In this document: one piece after another, positions 43,466 to 53,562 of the stretch | Numbering within the stretch: the stretch's first letter is position 1 | Layout: every line of letters begins with the position of its first letter | Origin: Pezicula radicicola | Lineage: Eukaryota > Ascomycota > Leotiomycetes > Helotiales > Dermateaceae | NCBI GenBank assembly: GCA_003008705.1 | Contig: PDUO01000007.1 | Coordinates: 843,885-907,884, forward strand | Direction of reading: 5' to 3' | DNA length: 64,000 nt | Position numbers and translations under genes: made by a program | Notes under the pieces: model-generated | Database searches by the model: none | Seen by the model: only the letters and a program-made list of their open reading frames with translations | Told to the model about the DNA's origin: nothing

Positions 43466-45442
43466 ATGGGAGATCCGGTCACCAAAACTACGTTCATTGC
43501 GCATCAAGATCAGACAGCTATGGAGGAAGACAAAACCCAACCCACCGAATCTCACCATGTCGAGCAACTCACCCATCCAGGTACAAAGCCCGTCCATCAT
43601 GGCACCGAACGACCAATCTGGGAGGAAAGAGAGACGTATGGTCCAAAAGGTCCGTTTGACTACCACGTTCTTGTCGTGTCTGCCCGGCTAACATGAATTA
43701 GGCTTCAAAGGCATCTGGAGTAATCCGTATGTCACCGTGTGTGCCGCGTTCGCCACCATGGGAGGGGCTCTTTTTGGATACGACCAGGGTGTTATTTCCC
43801 TCACGCTGGTCATGGACCAGTTCCTGGAACGCTTCCCCGAAGTGTCCGAGAATGCAGCTGGTGCAGGCTTCAAGAAAGGCCTTCTTACTGCCATGATTGA
43901 GCTGGGAGCCTTCCTTGGAGCGATGAACCAAGGCTGGCTGGCAGATAAGATCTCTCGCAAATGGTCCATCCTGGTGGCCGTTTCCATCTTTTCAATCGGT
44001 TCTGCGATCCAGACGAGCGCCATAGACTATCAGATGCTAGTCGGTGGCCGTTTTGTAGGTGGCATTGGTGTTGGAATGTTAGCTATGGTCGCTCCCCTTT
44101 ACATCTCTGAGATTGCTCCTCCTGAGATTCGTGGTACGCTTCTCGTACTTCAAGAGCTCTCGATCGTGACCGCTATCGTTGTGGCCTTCTACATCACGTA
44201 CGGCACTCGCTTTATTGCAGGCGAGTGGTCTTGGCGTCTTCCTTTTCTCATTCAGGTGAGTCCATTCCTTTGAGCAAGCGACAATTGCCTGGCCTTTACT
44301 AATCTTCCCTTTCACAGATTATCCCGGCTTTATTCCTGGGCATCGGGGTCCCATTTCTTCCTTACTCTCCACGTTGGCTGGCTGGTAAAGGCCGTGATGA
44401 CGAGGCCCTTGAGGTGCTCTGCAAGCTCCGAAAGCTACCTCCAACTGACGAGCGTGTTTTGACCGAATGGTTCGAGATTCGGTCTGAAGTCGCATATCGG
44501 AAAGAGGTTGCTCGCGAGAGACACCCAAAGTTGCAAGATGGGAGCTATTCCAGCCGCATCAAGCTTCAAATCATTGGATATACTGATTGTTTCCGCAAAG
44601 GATGCTGGAAGCGCACTCATGTGGGCATTGGTCTTATGTTCTTCCAGCGTACGTTATTTCCCTAATAGAAGCATAGTAAAGATGCTCATCTGACGGTTCA
44701 ATCTGCAGAATTTGTTGGCATCAACGCCCTCATTTATTATTCACCCACCCTGTTTGCCACCATGGGTCTGGACCGCCAGATGCAGCTTGACATGTCCGGA
44801 GTTCTCAACATTTGCCAGGTAGTAGCCTGTCTCTGGTCTGTTTGGGGCATGGATAGATTTGGGCGGAGGCCATTGCTGCTATATGGAGGTGTCTGTATGG
44901 CAATATCTCATTTCGTTATCGCCGTACTCATGGGCAAATTTGAAGACAGCTGGGTAAGCCACCCAACTGAGGGCTGGGTATGCGTGGCCTTCCTCCTGTT
45001 CTTCATGCTTAGCTTCGGCGCAACATGGTAAGTTACCACCACATCACTCGATCTAGAAATCTTTTGTACTAAAACACAAACAAGGGGTCCGATTCCGTGG
45101 GCCATGCCATCGGAAATTTTCCCTGCATCCCTTCGTGCCAAGGGTGTCGCATACGCAACCATGTCAAACTGGCTCAACAACTTCATCATCGGCCTTATTA
45201 CGCCACCCCTTGTGCAAAACACCGGGTTTGGGACATATGTCTTCTTCTGCGCGTTCTCGATTATTGCCATCATCTGGGTTTATTTCGTGGTCCCAGAGAC
45301 GAATGGCCGTACTTTGGAACAAATGGACCACGTTTTCCATGATGAGACAGGCACAGTTGAGCGAGCTCACCGTACCAGGATTGAGAATGAGATGGCGGCG
45401 ACTATTTGGCAAACCAGCAACCCTGCTACAGACACTCCTTGA
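43466..45442 (+). CDS. MFS sugar transporter
   Basis: Plasma-membrane proton/sugar symporter family (12 TM). Exons 43466-43649, 43702-44255, 44318-44648, 44709-45027 and 45085-45442. Phases agree and give 581 residues. Motifs: GGALFGYDQGVISLTL in TM1, GWLADKISRKWSI, GRFVGGIGVGMLAMVAPLYI then SEIAPPEIRG, PYSPRWLAGKGRDDEAL (a PESPR variant), QQFVGINALIYYSPTLF (completed across intron 3), DRFGRRPLLLYGG, GPIPWAMPSEIFPASLRAKG and PETNGRTLEQMD. About 75 hydrophilic N-terminal residues precede TM1. Divergent from the Zn2Cys6 regulator, so probably the uptake component of the block. The substrate (sugar or polyol) cannot be told. Confidence 0.93.
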
Positions 45443-45624
45443 TTGAGGGCGGCTCCGAGTACGGCAGTGGTGATATCTAGCACAGTTGATGTGTTATCTG
45501 TAAAGCACTTGGTCTATAAAATATAGACAGCTTCTACCTCTTATATTTAGATAAATACATAAATATAAATTTCATACAGGGCCAATTAATTCCTAATTAA
45601 GTCTGTGCGTAAATTTAGCCATTA
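45443..45624. other. 3' region of transporter, AT-rich
   Basis: Short AT-rich spacer leading into transposon relic; no gene. Confidence 0.4.
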
Positions 45625-46390
45625 AGAGGAACTTAGTAAAACTGCTTTAATATTGAGTATATTCTCCTCCTGCTAGAATTACTTTAACACATCTATCTCC
45701 TATAGACCTTACAAAACTACTAATTGTAGCTTGTGTAACTGATTCCCAAGCTTCCTATACTATACCTCTTAGTCTCTTACAAGACATATGAACTTTAGGA
45801 TAATACCTTTTAATATATAGTTTCATTTTATCCCAAACATTCACTATAGGATTTAAGTCAGGAGAGTTAGGAGGCCACTTTATAGGCCTAATTCCAATTG
45901 CTTTAAATACAGAAGTTATAAAGGCAGAAGTTCTAACCCTTACGTTATCCTTCTGTAATAGAAGCTCACGATATTCCTATATGATCTCTTAAACATTTGG
46001 AAATATAATGCCAGAGTAAGAACCTTTATTAATTAACTACCAACTCTTCTCCTAAAACAAGCCTCGGTGCCTCCTATAATTCCCAGATATTAAGCCCTAA
46101 AACATCCATCTAATCTTGCGCTAATATCGAGGTTCAATACAAGTAGAATCATATAATTCAAACCGCCTAATCTACTAAGTAATTCGAGGACGAGTATACC
46201 TTCTAGGCCTTACCCAAGTGTCGCCAGTCTAGAGGATTACATCCCACTCTTCATCTGTCTAAAATAGGTGCTCCCAAGCCTATTCAAGGCGTTGACGCTT
46301 ATGCTCATCGGTAAGAGGACACTTGTAGAGTGTAGAGCGTCGGGCGAAGTTCTCTTAAAGGCTATTCGAATAGCCTTCTCACCACACTTA
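45625..46390 (-). pseudogene. Dead Tc1/mariner transposase
   Basis: Minus-strand reading gives a Tc1/mariner DDE transposase riddled with stops. Recognisable pieces, in order: CPLTDEHKRQRLE, TDEEWDVIL (first catalytic Asp), GLISGNYRRHRG, LLLQKDNVRVRT (second Asp in the D-N pair), IKWPPNSPDLNPIVNVWDKM (third acidic residue), KLYIKRYYPKVHM and RGIVWEAWESVT. At least ten in-frame stops lie in about 250 codons, largely TAG/TAA where Gln, Arg or Trp is expected. This fits repeat-induced point mutation. I could not find clear terminal inverted repeats. Confidence 0.85.
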
Positions 46391-47279
46391 GGGCTCGTAA
46401 TCGAAGATAAAATTAATGAAAATTCATAAATTTGACGTTAAATAAATTAAAAAATCAACGTCAAAATAAAGACGAATTAAAGCCTTGATTTCCTGTAAAT
46501 ATAAATAGATTTCTATTAGTTCATCCTAAACTTAATATACCCGTCCCACCTAGTTATAGTGCTAACCACATATACAACGTGTCCTTCTTGTATACCTACC
46601 TATTTCGCTTAAATATTCGTGCCGATTATAGATAGTTTTGATGTTATTTTCGAGGTTATATCTTTGTCTGGCTTGTAGCTGAATTCGAAGGATAGGAAGG
46701 GGGAGATGCTTAGAGGTGATATAAGAGCTGCGAATGAGGATATCTATTAGCTTAATATAATCAATATAGATTTAGGTAATAGCTCTTGCCTCTAGCAACT
46801 CTACAATATTATGTTTCCTCTTAAGCTTACACTTTGCTAGCGCACAAAACCTTATTATTTCTCTAAGTATACAATATTGTCGCGGATTAAGAAGGTCTCA
46901 CCTACCGCTAAATAGGCGCTCAACGTTAACTTTAGAGGTTAAGGTTATAATAATAGCTCTAGTAGTGTGTACTATACGCAAGTATTTAAATTCGTTCGCT
47001 CTCTACTACTACCTAAGTATACAATCCAGATCGGCTTAGTCTTTACTTCGTAGATTGATATAAACTAGTAGACTATCGAGATACTAATTAAAATCAAATG
47101 TAGCTAGAGCTACTACTAAGCTCTAGGTGTGTTAGAGGGATACCTAGGATATCCCGAATTTTCGAATTTTTAGTGTTTTAGACAGCTTAGTATAAATTCT
47201 ATGCTAACGAATAATTACTAGCTTTAAGCTCGATGTAGACCTCATTGGCGACTAGTGAAATTATATATACAATACACCT
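46391..47279. other. AT-rich degraded sequence
   Basis: No open frame of note on either strand. Base composition and the dense stops suggest old repeat sequence continuing from the Tc1 relic. I cannot assign a family. Confidence 0.4.
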
Positions 47280-47530
47280 GATCTAAGCAATGCCATATAT
47301 GGGAACCCTGGCACGCTCAGGTTGAAAAAGTTGTCCCGAGTCTTCTCCCAAGCTGTGTCCTCAATACTCATATTTCCTTCGAATTGCTTTTCGTCTTCCT
47401 GATGGCTCTTAATCTAGGCTTCCTGTGCGATCTTGATAAGATACCGGATCAAGTGAGGAACCTATTTACAGCACTCTATGTGATTGTCATATTCTACTTG
47501 ATTGTAGTAATGATCCCAAGAGCTAAAATT
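47280..47530 (-). pseudogene. Fragment of an unknown protein-coding gene, two stops
   Basis: A minus-strand frame of about 80 codons reads as non-repetitive protein. It contains VPHLIRYLIKIAQEA, then a TAG, then SHQEDEKQFEGNMSIEDTAW, then EKTRDNFFNLSVPGFPYMAL. Two TAG codons could each come from CAG. I do not recognise the family. It lies beside transposon debris and may be a gene end cut off by it. Confidence 0.35.
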
Positions 47531-47827
47531 GAATTATGAATTGAATGAATCATAAAGTTGGTGGTAAAGTTCCGCAGTGCACCTAAGGTAGGTAGGTAGG
47601 TAAATAGGGGAGCACCTCGCGTAAACAAGCAATTACTAAGCATTGTTCATTTGTACGAAGTAGGTAAGAAAGGCAGTCCTTGCCCTTGAGATTCCTTCAC
47701 ACATTATGCTTCCTTGCTTCGGTAGAGTATCAAAATTTCTTTGTTGGAAACCAGGCTTCTCTGTATTTCCTTCGTATCTACATAGATCCATACGTTATAT
47801 ATTCCAGATTCGAAATCCAACAGCTCG

Positions 47828-50058
47828 CTAACTCAAACCAAAAGATGTTGTAGAACCAAGAAACATAAGATCTTCAAAGTTCATAGGAAACTTAGGATCG
47901 AGATTAGCCCCAAAGATGTTATCGATAGCTTCTGAAGTAGCCATAGTTCCTATATCACCCCAATCGAGCCCATCGAAGTAGCTTGCTTGGTTATTTAGCC
48001 TACCTGGATCTTCTCCAGATAGGGATTGGCGCTGAGGTTCTGAATGCGTTATATTGTCATAGCTAGAGATCGGTTCTGTGTATTGGCCTCTTTCCGAATC
48101 TTGACTGTCGCCTCGCGGTAGTGGTCGTGACGTAGAGCTTGCGGAGTTCGTAGGTTGGTCTTTTTCCAGCCGGTCTCTAGCCGGTTGATTCCGTGAATGA
48201 CTGGTTCTGAATTCACCTGAATTTGACGATTTCTTCACTTCGTTAAGTATTCTCGTGGACAGAGAAGCCATGATGTCTGCAGACCACCACTTGCGACGGA
48301 GATCCTGTAAGGTTTTAGAGCATACTTGGAAGTCAAGCTTCGCTCTCGCTTGTTGGTGCGTAAAACGACTGTGGCGAAGACGTCTGTACGCAACAGAAAG
48401 TGCTAGAGAGACTCCATATGGTACCATAGGGATTGGGTGGAGAGATTTGTAAGACTCCCCTGATATGAGGGATGTCATCTGCAGTGCAGATAGGCAGTGG
48501 CGAGTAAACGATGGTGCTGAGCAAGATATGTAATTGACAGGTCGTGACCTGAAAGAGAGAATTGCGATGGTAAAGTAGACGAGCTCCAAGGTCGCTTCGG
48601 AAGATCAGTTATCGGCGGACGTTGCAATTCTGAGAAGTACTGACCTAGTAAAGAAGAGGAAAGTTGAAAACCATTTGATTGTCCCACTATTTCGTCGAAT
48701 CCAGGAAAGTCTTCTTCCCAGCCAGTTACAGTTGGTGAGACGCATGGTCGATAAAAACTTATGACTTTATTCAACATGGATGCCAGATTTACCATTATTA
48801 CAAAACATGCATAGGCAGGATCAGCTGAAGAAGGCTTGCCTACGCCTATGTCATCATCGTTGATCATAGTAGGCCTACCATTCATTGCGGCATTGAACTT
48901 ATCTAGGCTCCACAAGCTCCAAAAGAGGGTCTTCATAGCTTCATCTGTGTCACGAACATGGATCCCGATTGTCTGGGCGTAGTGGATGGCGTTACATAAA
49001 TGCATCGATGATTGTTCAGCACCATTGAGACCTTCGTTATGCAACGATGCAATAGCAAGGGTTCTAATCAAAGTGACCTTATCTATCCTATGGTCACCCC
49101 TTAGACCCTCCACAATTGAGGCGTATACTCTTGTTGCAAAATCTCGGGGTCTCATGATAACAGTTGGGTTCGATTTCAGCCGCAGGTAGGGTTCTGCACG
49201 GCTGTCTTTGCTTGCAACCAAGCACATGGCCTGGATTAAGAGGTCTGACATAGTGCCATCAGAAGAAGACTGCTCCAGTATATCTCTGCTCACTACGGGG
49301 AAGAACGGGGCAATGCCCGTGAAGTATATGTCAACGAGTGCCTCTTGATCCGATGTCCCAAGTGAGGCACGTGAGTTGATAGGATTGATATCCACACGTT
49401 GTCGGGCCGCGTTTACTAAGCCGATGTTCGTAGTCTCTGTATCAGTCTTATGCTGTACAAGGGCGTCCCATTCTCTCTTGTCTAACCAAACGCCAACATG
49501 ATCGCGACTTGGGATGTCTTCATGGTTTGATTCCTCCTCTGCTCTACACAGAAACTCGGCTTCGGGATTCAAGTCGCCAACAAAATGTCGGGGTAATGAT
49601 CTTGGCGTGTCAGGTATTGCTGTTGAAGAGAATCGACCGGTAAATTCTGGTGTAGCGATACTCTGAGTGCTGACTGGGACAGAAGTTGGGCTATGACCGT
49701 TGCGTCCCTCCACTTGTGCTCCTGCTCTCTTTATAGAGGTTGCCGTATACGAGTTTCTCTCGTTTTGACCAGTAGGTACGAAGTCTTTTGGTGAAACATG
49801 TCCATCCTGGGTTGCTGCTTTTGGAGCTGAACGGGGAACACTTTGGCTACCATTTACATGCAGGCAGCGTTTCTAGAAGTTGTTAGCATATGCTTATAGA
49901 TGGATTTACCATGATCGAGGCGAGCGGAGTCCATATTTTTCTATGCCCTCCCTCACCTTTCGCTTTTTACACACGTCACAAGCCTTCGCTTGACGTTTCG
50001 GCCTTGGGCTAGTCGGTTGTGCGGCACTATCAGTGATGAAAGTAACCTCCATTGGCAT
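47828..50058 (-). CDS. Fungal transcription factor, short zinc cluster and fungal-specific domain
   Basis: Exons on minus: 50058-49957, 49872-48645 and 48594-47828. Phases agree and give 698 residues. Intron 2 is only 50 bp, with a GTCAGT donor and ACTGAT branch; splicing it restores LLATLELVYFTIAILSFRS, a family motif missed by either raw frame. The N-terminus has ACDVCKKRKKRCLHVN: three Cys plus His (CX2CX6C-H), with no obvious second CX2C...C half. The fungal-specific domain spans about 150-480: VDIYFTGIAPFFPVVSRDIL, LYASIVEGLRG-like stretch, MHLCNAIHYAQTIGIHVRDT, KTLFWSLWSLDKFNAAMNGR and PTMINDDDIGV. It resembles Ctf1-type regulators as I recall them. It precedes a P450 gene on the same strand and could regulate it. 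Confidence 0.88.
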
Positions 50059-50962
50059 TCTAGATAATCCTCAAAAGGCGATTTGGCCAATAGGAATCTG
50101 GATAGGTTAATGGGTAAAATGAGGATATATTTGCCTTTGCCCTGGTCTAAGAATAGAGAAGGAGCATGGAGGAAGTACGAGCGTTGCCAACTGCATGCGA
50201 CTGTACAATAGGTACGTAAAAGTCAGTTGCAGAGGAAGAACAAATCAAGGATTGTTGTGCAGAATATTTGCGGGGAAAAGGGGATTGATTGTACGGTAGC
50301 CGAGAACAAGGCAGAACGCCGGATCGTCTGGGGAAGAGATTGATAAACCGGAAGGGAACAACCAAAATCGCCGACGTTGAGTTTTGCCTCCGAACGCTCT
50401 TCCTTTTCAGAGCTCGCCACAATATATAGCATATCTTTCTCTTTCTCTATATTGGGCATTCGACTCCATTTAGATTAATATACAGTAACAATATAGCATC
50501 TCGGATTGTAATTCAGATATCGGATCTATCCCAAGTTTTAGCGCTTCTCGTAAGTTCGTAACTCGCTTAAAGAACATAGTGTAGGTAGATGACAGGACAC
50601 TTTCCTGCATTTAGATTTTCATCACAAAATGAAGTGCTGATTAATCTTCAATCATTTTTGTCGATGAACTCTCAATTTTCCTGTTTATAACATGTATTTT
50701 ATGTGCTTCAGTAATGAAGTTGGCTGACTGTGTTCTATTTCGTCGCTTAACTTTATTCCGTGAGCTTGAGCTACTGCAGATGTAAAATAGGGACTATTGA
50801 CGGACATAGTAACAGCATAGTGCAGCACATGAATAGGGCACATTTTCTATCATATATGTGTTACAGTCTGTGTATTTGGGTCTTAGTCCTTTCGCCTCAG
50901 ATTATCTATGCTCCCACTGAGTTCAGTGCGAATTAGTTTATAAGGGATTATTTTGATTAGGG
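50059..50962. other. Intergenic between regulator and P450
   Basis: Upstream region of the regulator and 3' region of the P450. Short frames at 50147-50459 overlap and show no domain. Confidence 0.5.
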
Positions 50963-51016
50963 CAAGTGAGTTACCCAAGTCAAGTGAGTTATTCAAATCA
51001 CGTAAGTTACCCAAGT
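50963..51016. repeat. Three-unit 18-bp tandem repeat
   Basis: Units CAAGTGAGTTACCCAAGT, CAAGTGAGTTATTCAAAT and CACGTAAGTTACCCAAGT. The stop codon of the P450 open frame (51007-51009) falls inside the third unit. Similar words occur around 56066-56100 and 56561-56602. Confidence 0.85.
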
Positions 51017-52747
51017 CGAGATGATCTCTTATAATCAAATTCATACGGTAAGCCATGAAGCTGTACTGAATTTCTAGCCATACACAAAGCCCATAACGTG
51101 CGCCTGTCGCATTTCGAAAACATAACATTCAATTTCATCCAACAGGTCAAACGACAAAATATCGAAAAGGAATTTGATAAAGGAAAAACATGACAATTTA
51201 TGCAAGACTCGCTTCGCTTGCGCCGGCTACATTCCATTATCATTTCGCCCGGATTCGAGTTGAATCGCTCAATGGTCTCCAATTCAAAATTTTCATCAGT
51301 GAATTTGAAATCAAAAACATGTACCATAGTGGCGATGATGATAAGCTGTTCGAAGTACGCGATGTTGCGGCCTATACACGCTCGTGGCCCGGTACTGAAC
51401 GGTAGGTGAGCTTTGGCCATCTTGTCCTTAGGACCGGAGATGAAGCGTTCAGGATCGTAAACTTCTGGATTTGGGAAGGCCTCTGGGTCTCGTAGTAGAG
51501 TATATGTCGGTACAGACACAGTTACGCCGCCAGCAACAAACTTGCCTGCGATGACTCGACCTCCTTCGGGGACGAGACGTGGAAGACCCATTGAACTGGC
51601 AGGTCGAAGACGAAGAGCCTCCTCTATACAGGCGCGTAGGTATGGGAGATTAGCTACCGTATCATAATGTGGTACATCTTGCGGGCCAATTGCAGAATCG
51701 AGCTCAGCTCGAAGCTTAGCGAGGATATGTGGGTGCTTGTATATAAGGAAGATTGTGCCTGTCAACGCCGCGGTTGTAGTATCACTCCCAGCGTTCATCA
51801 TAACACTGCATTCTGCAAGAATCTCGCCGATTTCTAGTTCTAGCTTCTGGCCCTTGCTATCAAAGAGGAGTTTTTGGAAGAAGTCGCCCTCTGCATCCTT
51901 GCGGAGTCGTTTCATTGTGTTGTGATAGACGATATTGTCGTAGTCTGCGCCTGATTTCTTGTATGGGTGCTTCGCAAAAATCTTCTTAGTGTATGGTAGC
52001 AGACCTGCCTCGAACCCAAGAAGCGTGTTGATATGAGTAGCTTCGTGAAGTGATTTGATGAAGGGAGCCTCATAAACTTCACCTTTGTCGGTTTCTGCAA
52101 TGACCATATCATTGCCGCGTTCCAGACATTTTAGTGATTCGCCAAAGAGGAGTTCAGTAATCATGTCGACGGTGAAATAGTTGAGGTATCGACGCATATT
52201 GACAGGCTTGCCAGCATTCGCATGTGCATCGATCTGAGCGACCAAAAGCCGTGTCTTGGCAGTTACAAGTGGCTCCAAATTTGCAATTGTCTTCTGAGCA
52301 AAGACATGAGCAAACATTTTGCGTTTTGCTTGATGTTCAGCCTTTATCCTACTATCGGCCATGTGTCTGTATTCTCCAGCTCCTCCATCATACCAAGCAT
52401 CCTTCATCATATTTGCCCCATGTCCGTAAATTTCATTCATGGCAGCGGGATCCGAGATAGAAATGTGACTGGGTGCTATTCGTACATGTGTGCCTAGTTC
52501 CTGGTGCGCTTTATGTATTTCCAGAAAGTGTCGGTATTTGAGATTTTGCATTACACGCCAGAGGCTAGAGATTCCTGCGAATGATGGCGCAGGAAATTTG
52601 CGGCATTCTCGAGGATCCAAAAGGTATGTGACTAAAGGCTGGAGGACTGGGAGAATTACCACAGCAACCAGTGCCACTAAGCAAAAATAATTAGCTTCAT
52701 GTGTCAAATGGACTTGGGATATGGTAAAACACACAAGTAGCGAGCAT
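51007..52747 (-). CDS. Cytochrome P450 monooxygenase
   Basis: Membrane-anchored P450 of the fungal secondary-metabolism/xenobiotic type. I place the start at 52747, with a 13-nt first exon (52747-52735) and a 52 bp-plus intron to 52676. This gives the N-terminal anchor MLATLALVAVVILPVLQPLV. The unspliced frame from 52734 also reads through but gives a poorer anchor. Motifs: I-helix MMNAGSDTTTAALTG, ExxR as EEALRLRP, PERF as YDPERF, heme-binding FSTGPRACIGRN. With this start the protein has 560 residues, about 55 longer than expected. The excess is a low-complexity, domain-free tail after GEMIMECSRRKR that runs into a tandem repeat. Expected partners: a reductase elsewhere, and possibly the neighbouring regulator and MFS transporter. 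Confidence 0.88.
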
Positions 52748-53562
52748 CTTCGGCTAATATAAGCGACACAATGAAAATTGCTTCAAAGATAGTGACAATT
52801 AGAGACGAGTGGCAGTCAATAGTACTATTATTGCCAATGTGATGTGAGGAAGAAATATCTGAATGAAGGACTCGTGGGAGTGAGCTTCAGAACTACATAA
52901 ACATGTCTATATATATTGAGGACTTTACCCGGCTAAGTGACCTGGTCGTGTTACTTTCCTTGCCAAAATGTTGAAATTCCGAATTCGCTCATTCTCTCCA
53001 CACCAACGTTGACGTGGAGGGGACGCGGCGGAGAGCAGCAAATTTACTAGCTAGCCATCAAACTGCTGCGGAGTTTTGAACTTTCCGACGCCAACATTTG
53101 AAGACCGCGCTCATGATGTGTCGGCAGTGGCGGCGGTAGTTCCCAATCAAGATTTAGCGATGGCGGCCTTTACAAAAACAGAGCATGCCGCCAAGTCCAC
53201 GATGGCAACAACTTTGACTACTCAAACATTAGTATCAATTGAAACATGATTGGTAGAAAAGTCCGCCGAAGTGTCAGACTCTTCATGCTAGATCATGCCG
53301 CGCCAGGACCCTAGTTTCAATCAACTCCGCCCGACAACTTGACTCGCCCGCTCACTGTTTCCCCAGTGCCCCAGGACCCCAAGGTTAGTCCCATCTCTGG
53401 AGTATAAACTTCCCCTTCATTCCCAGTCTTTTAATTCCCCAGATTCCTCATCTCCAGTTACCTCGCTCATAATCTTCATCTTCGATCAATCCACCAGTCA
53501 ATAGTTCCCTGTTCAATTGTACATATTTCACACTTACCCCCAACGGCTCTCGGCTTCTTACA
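52748..53562. promoter_or_regulatory. Shared divergent promoter, P450/MFS transporter
   Basis: 815 bp between head-to-head genes, relatively GC-rich from 53000. Several CGG triplets (GCGGCGGAGAG near 53026, TGCGGAG near 53067, CGGCGG near 53130) and a TATA-like GAGTATAAAC near 53399 precede the transporter. No strong dyad stands out. Confidence 0.4.

Noticed and set aside
48475..48589. Two overlapping minus-strand frames as separate regulator genes
   Set aside because: A 50-bp intron at 48595-48644 joins them into one fungal transcription factor with family motifs across the junction.
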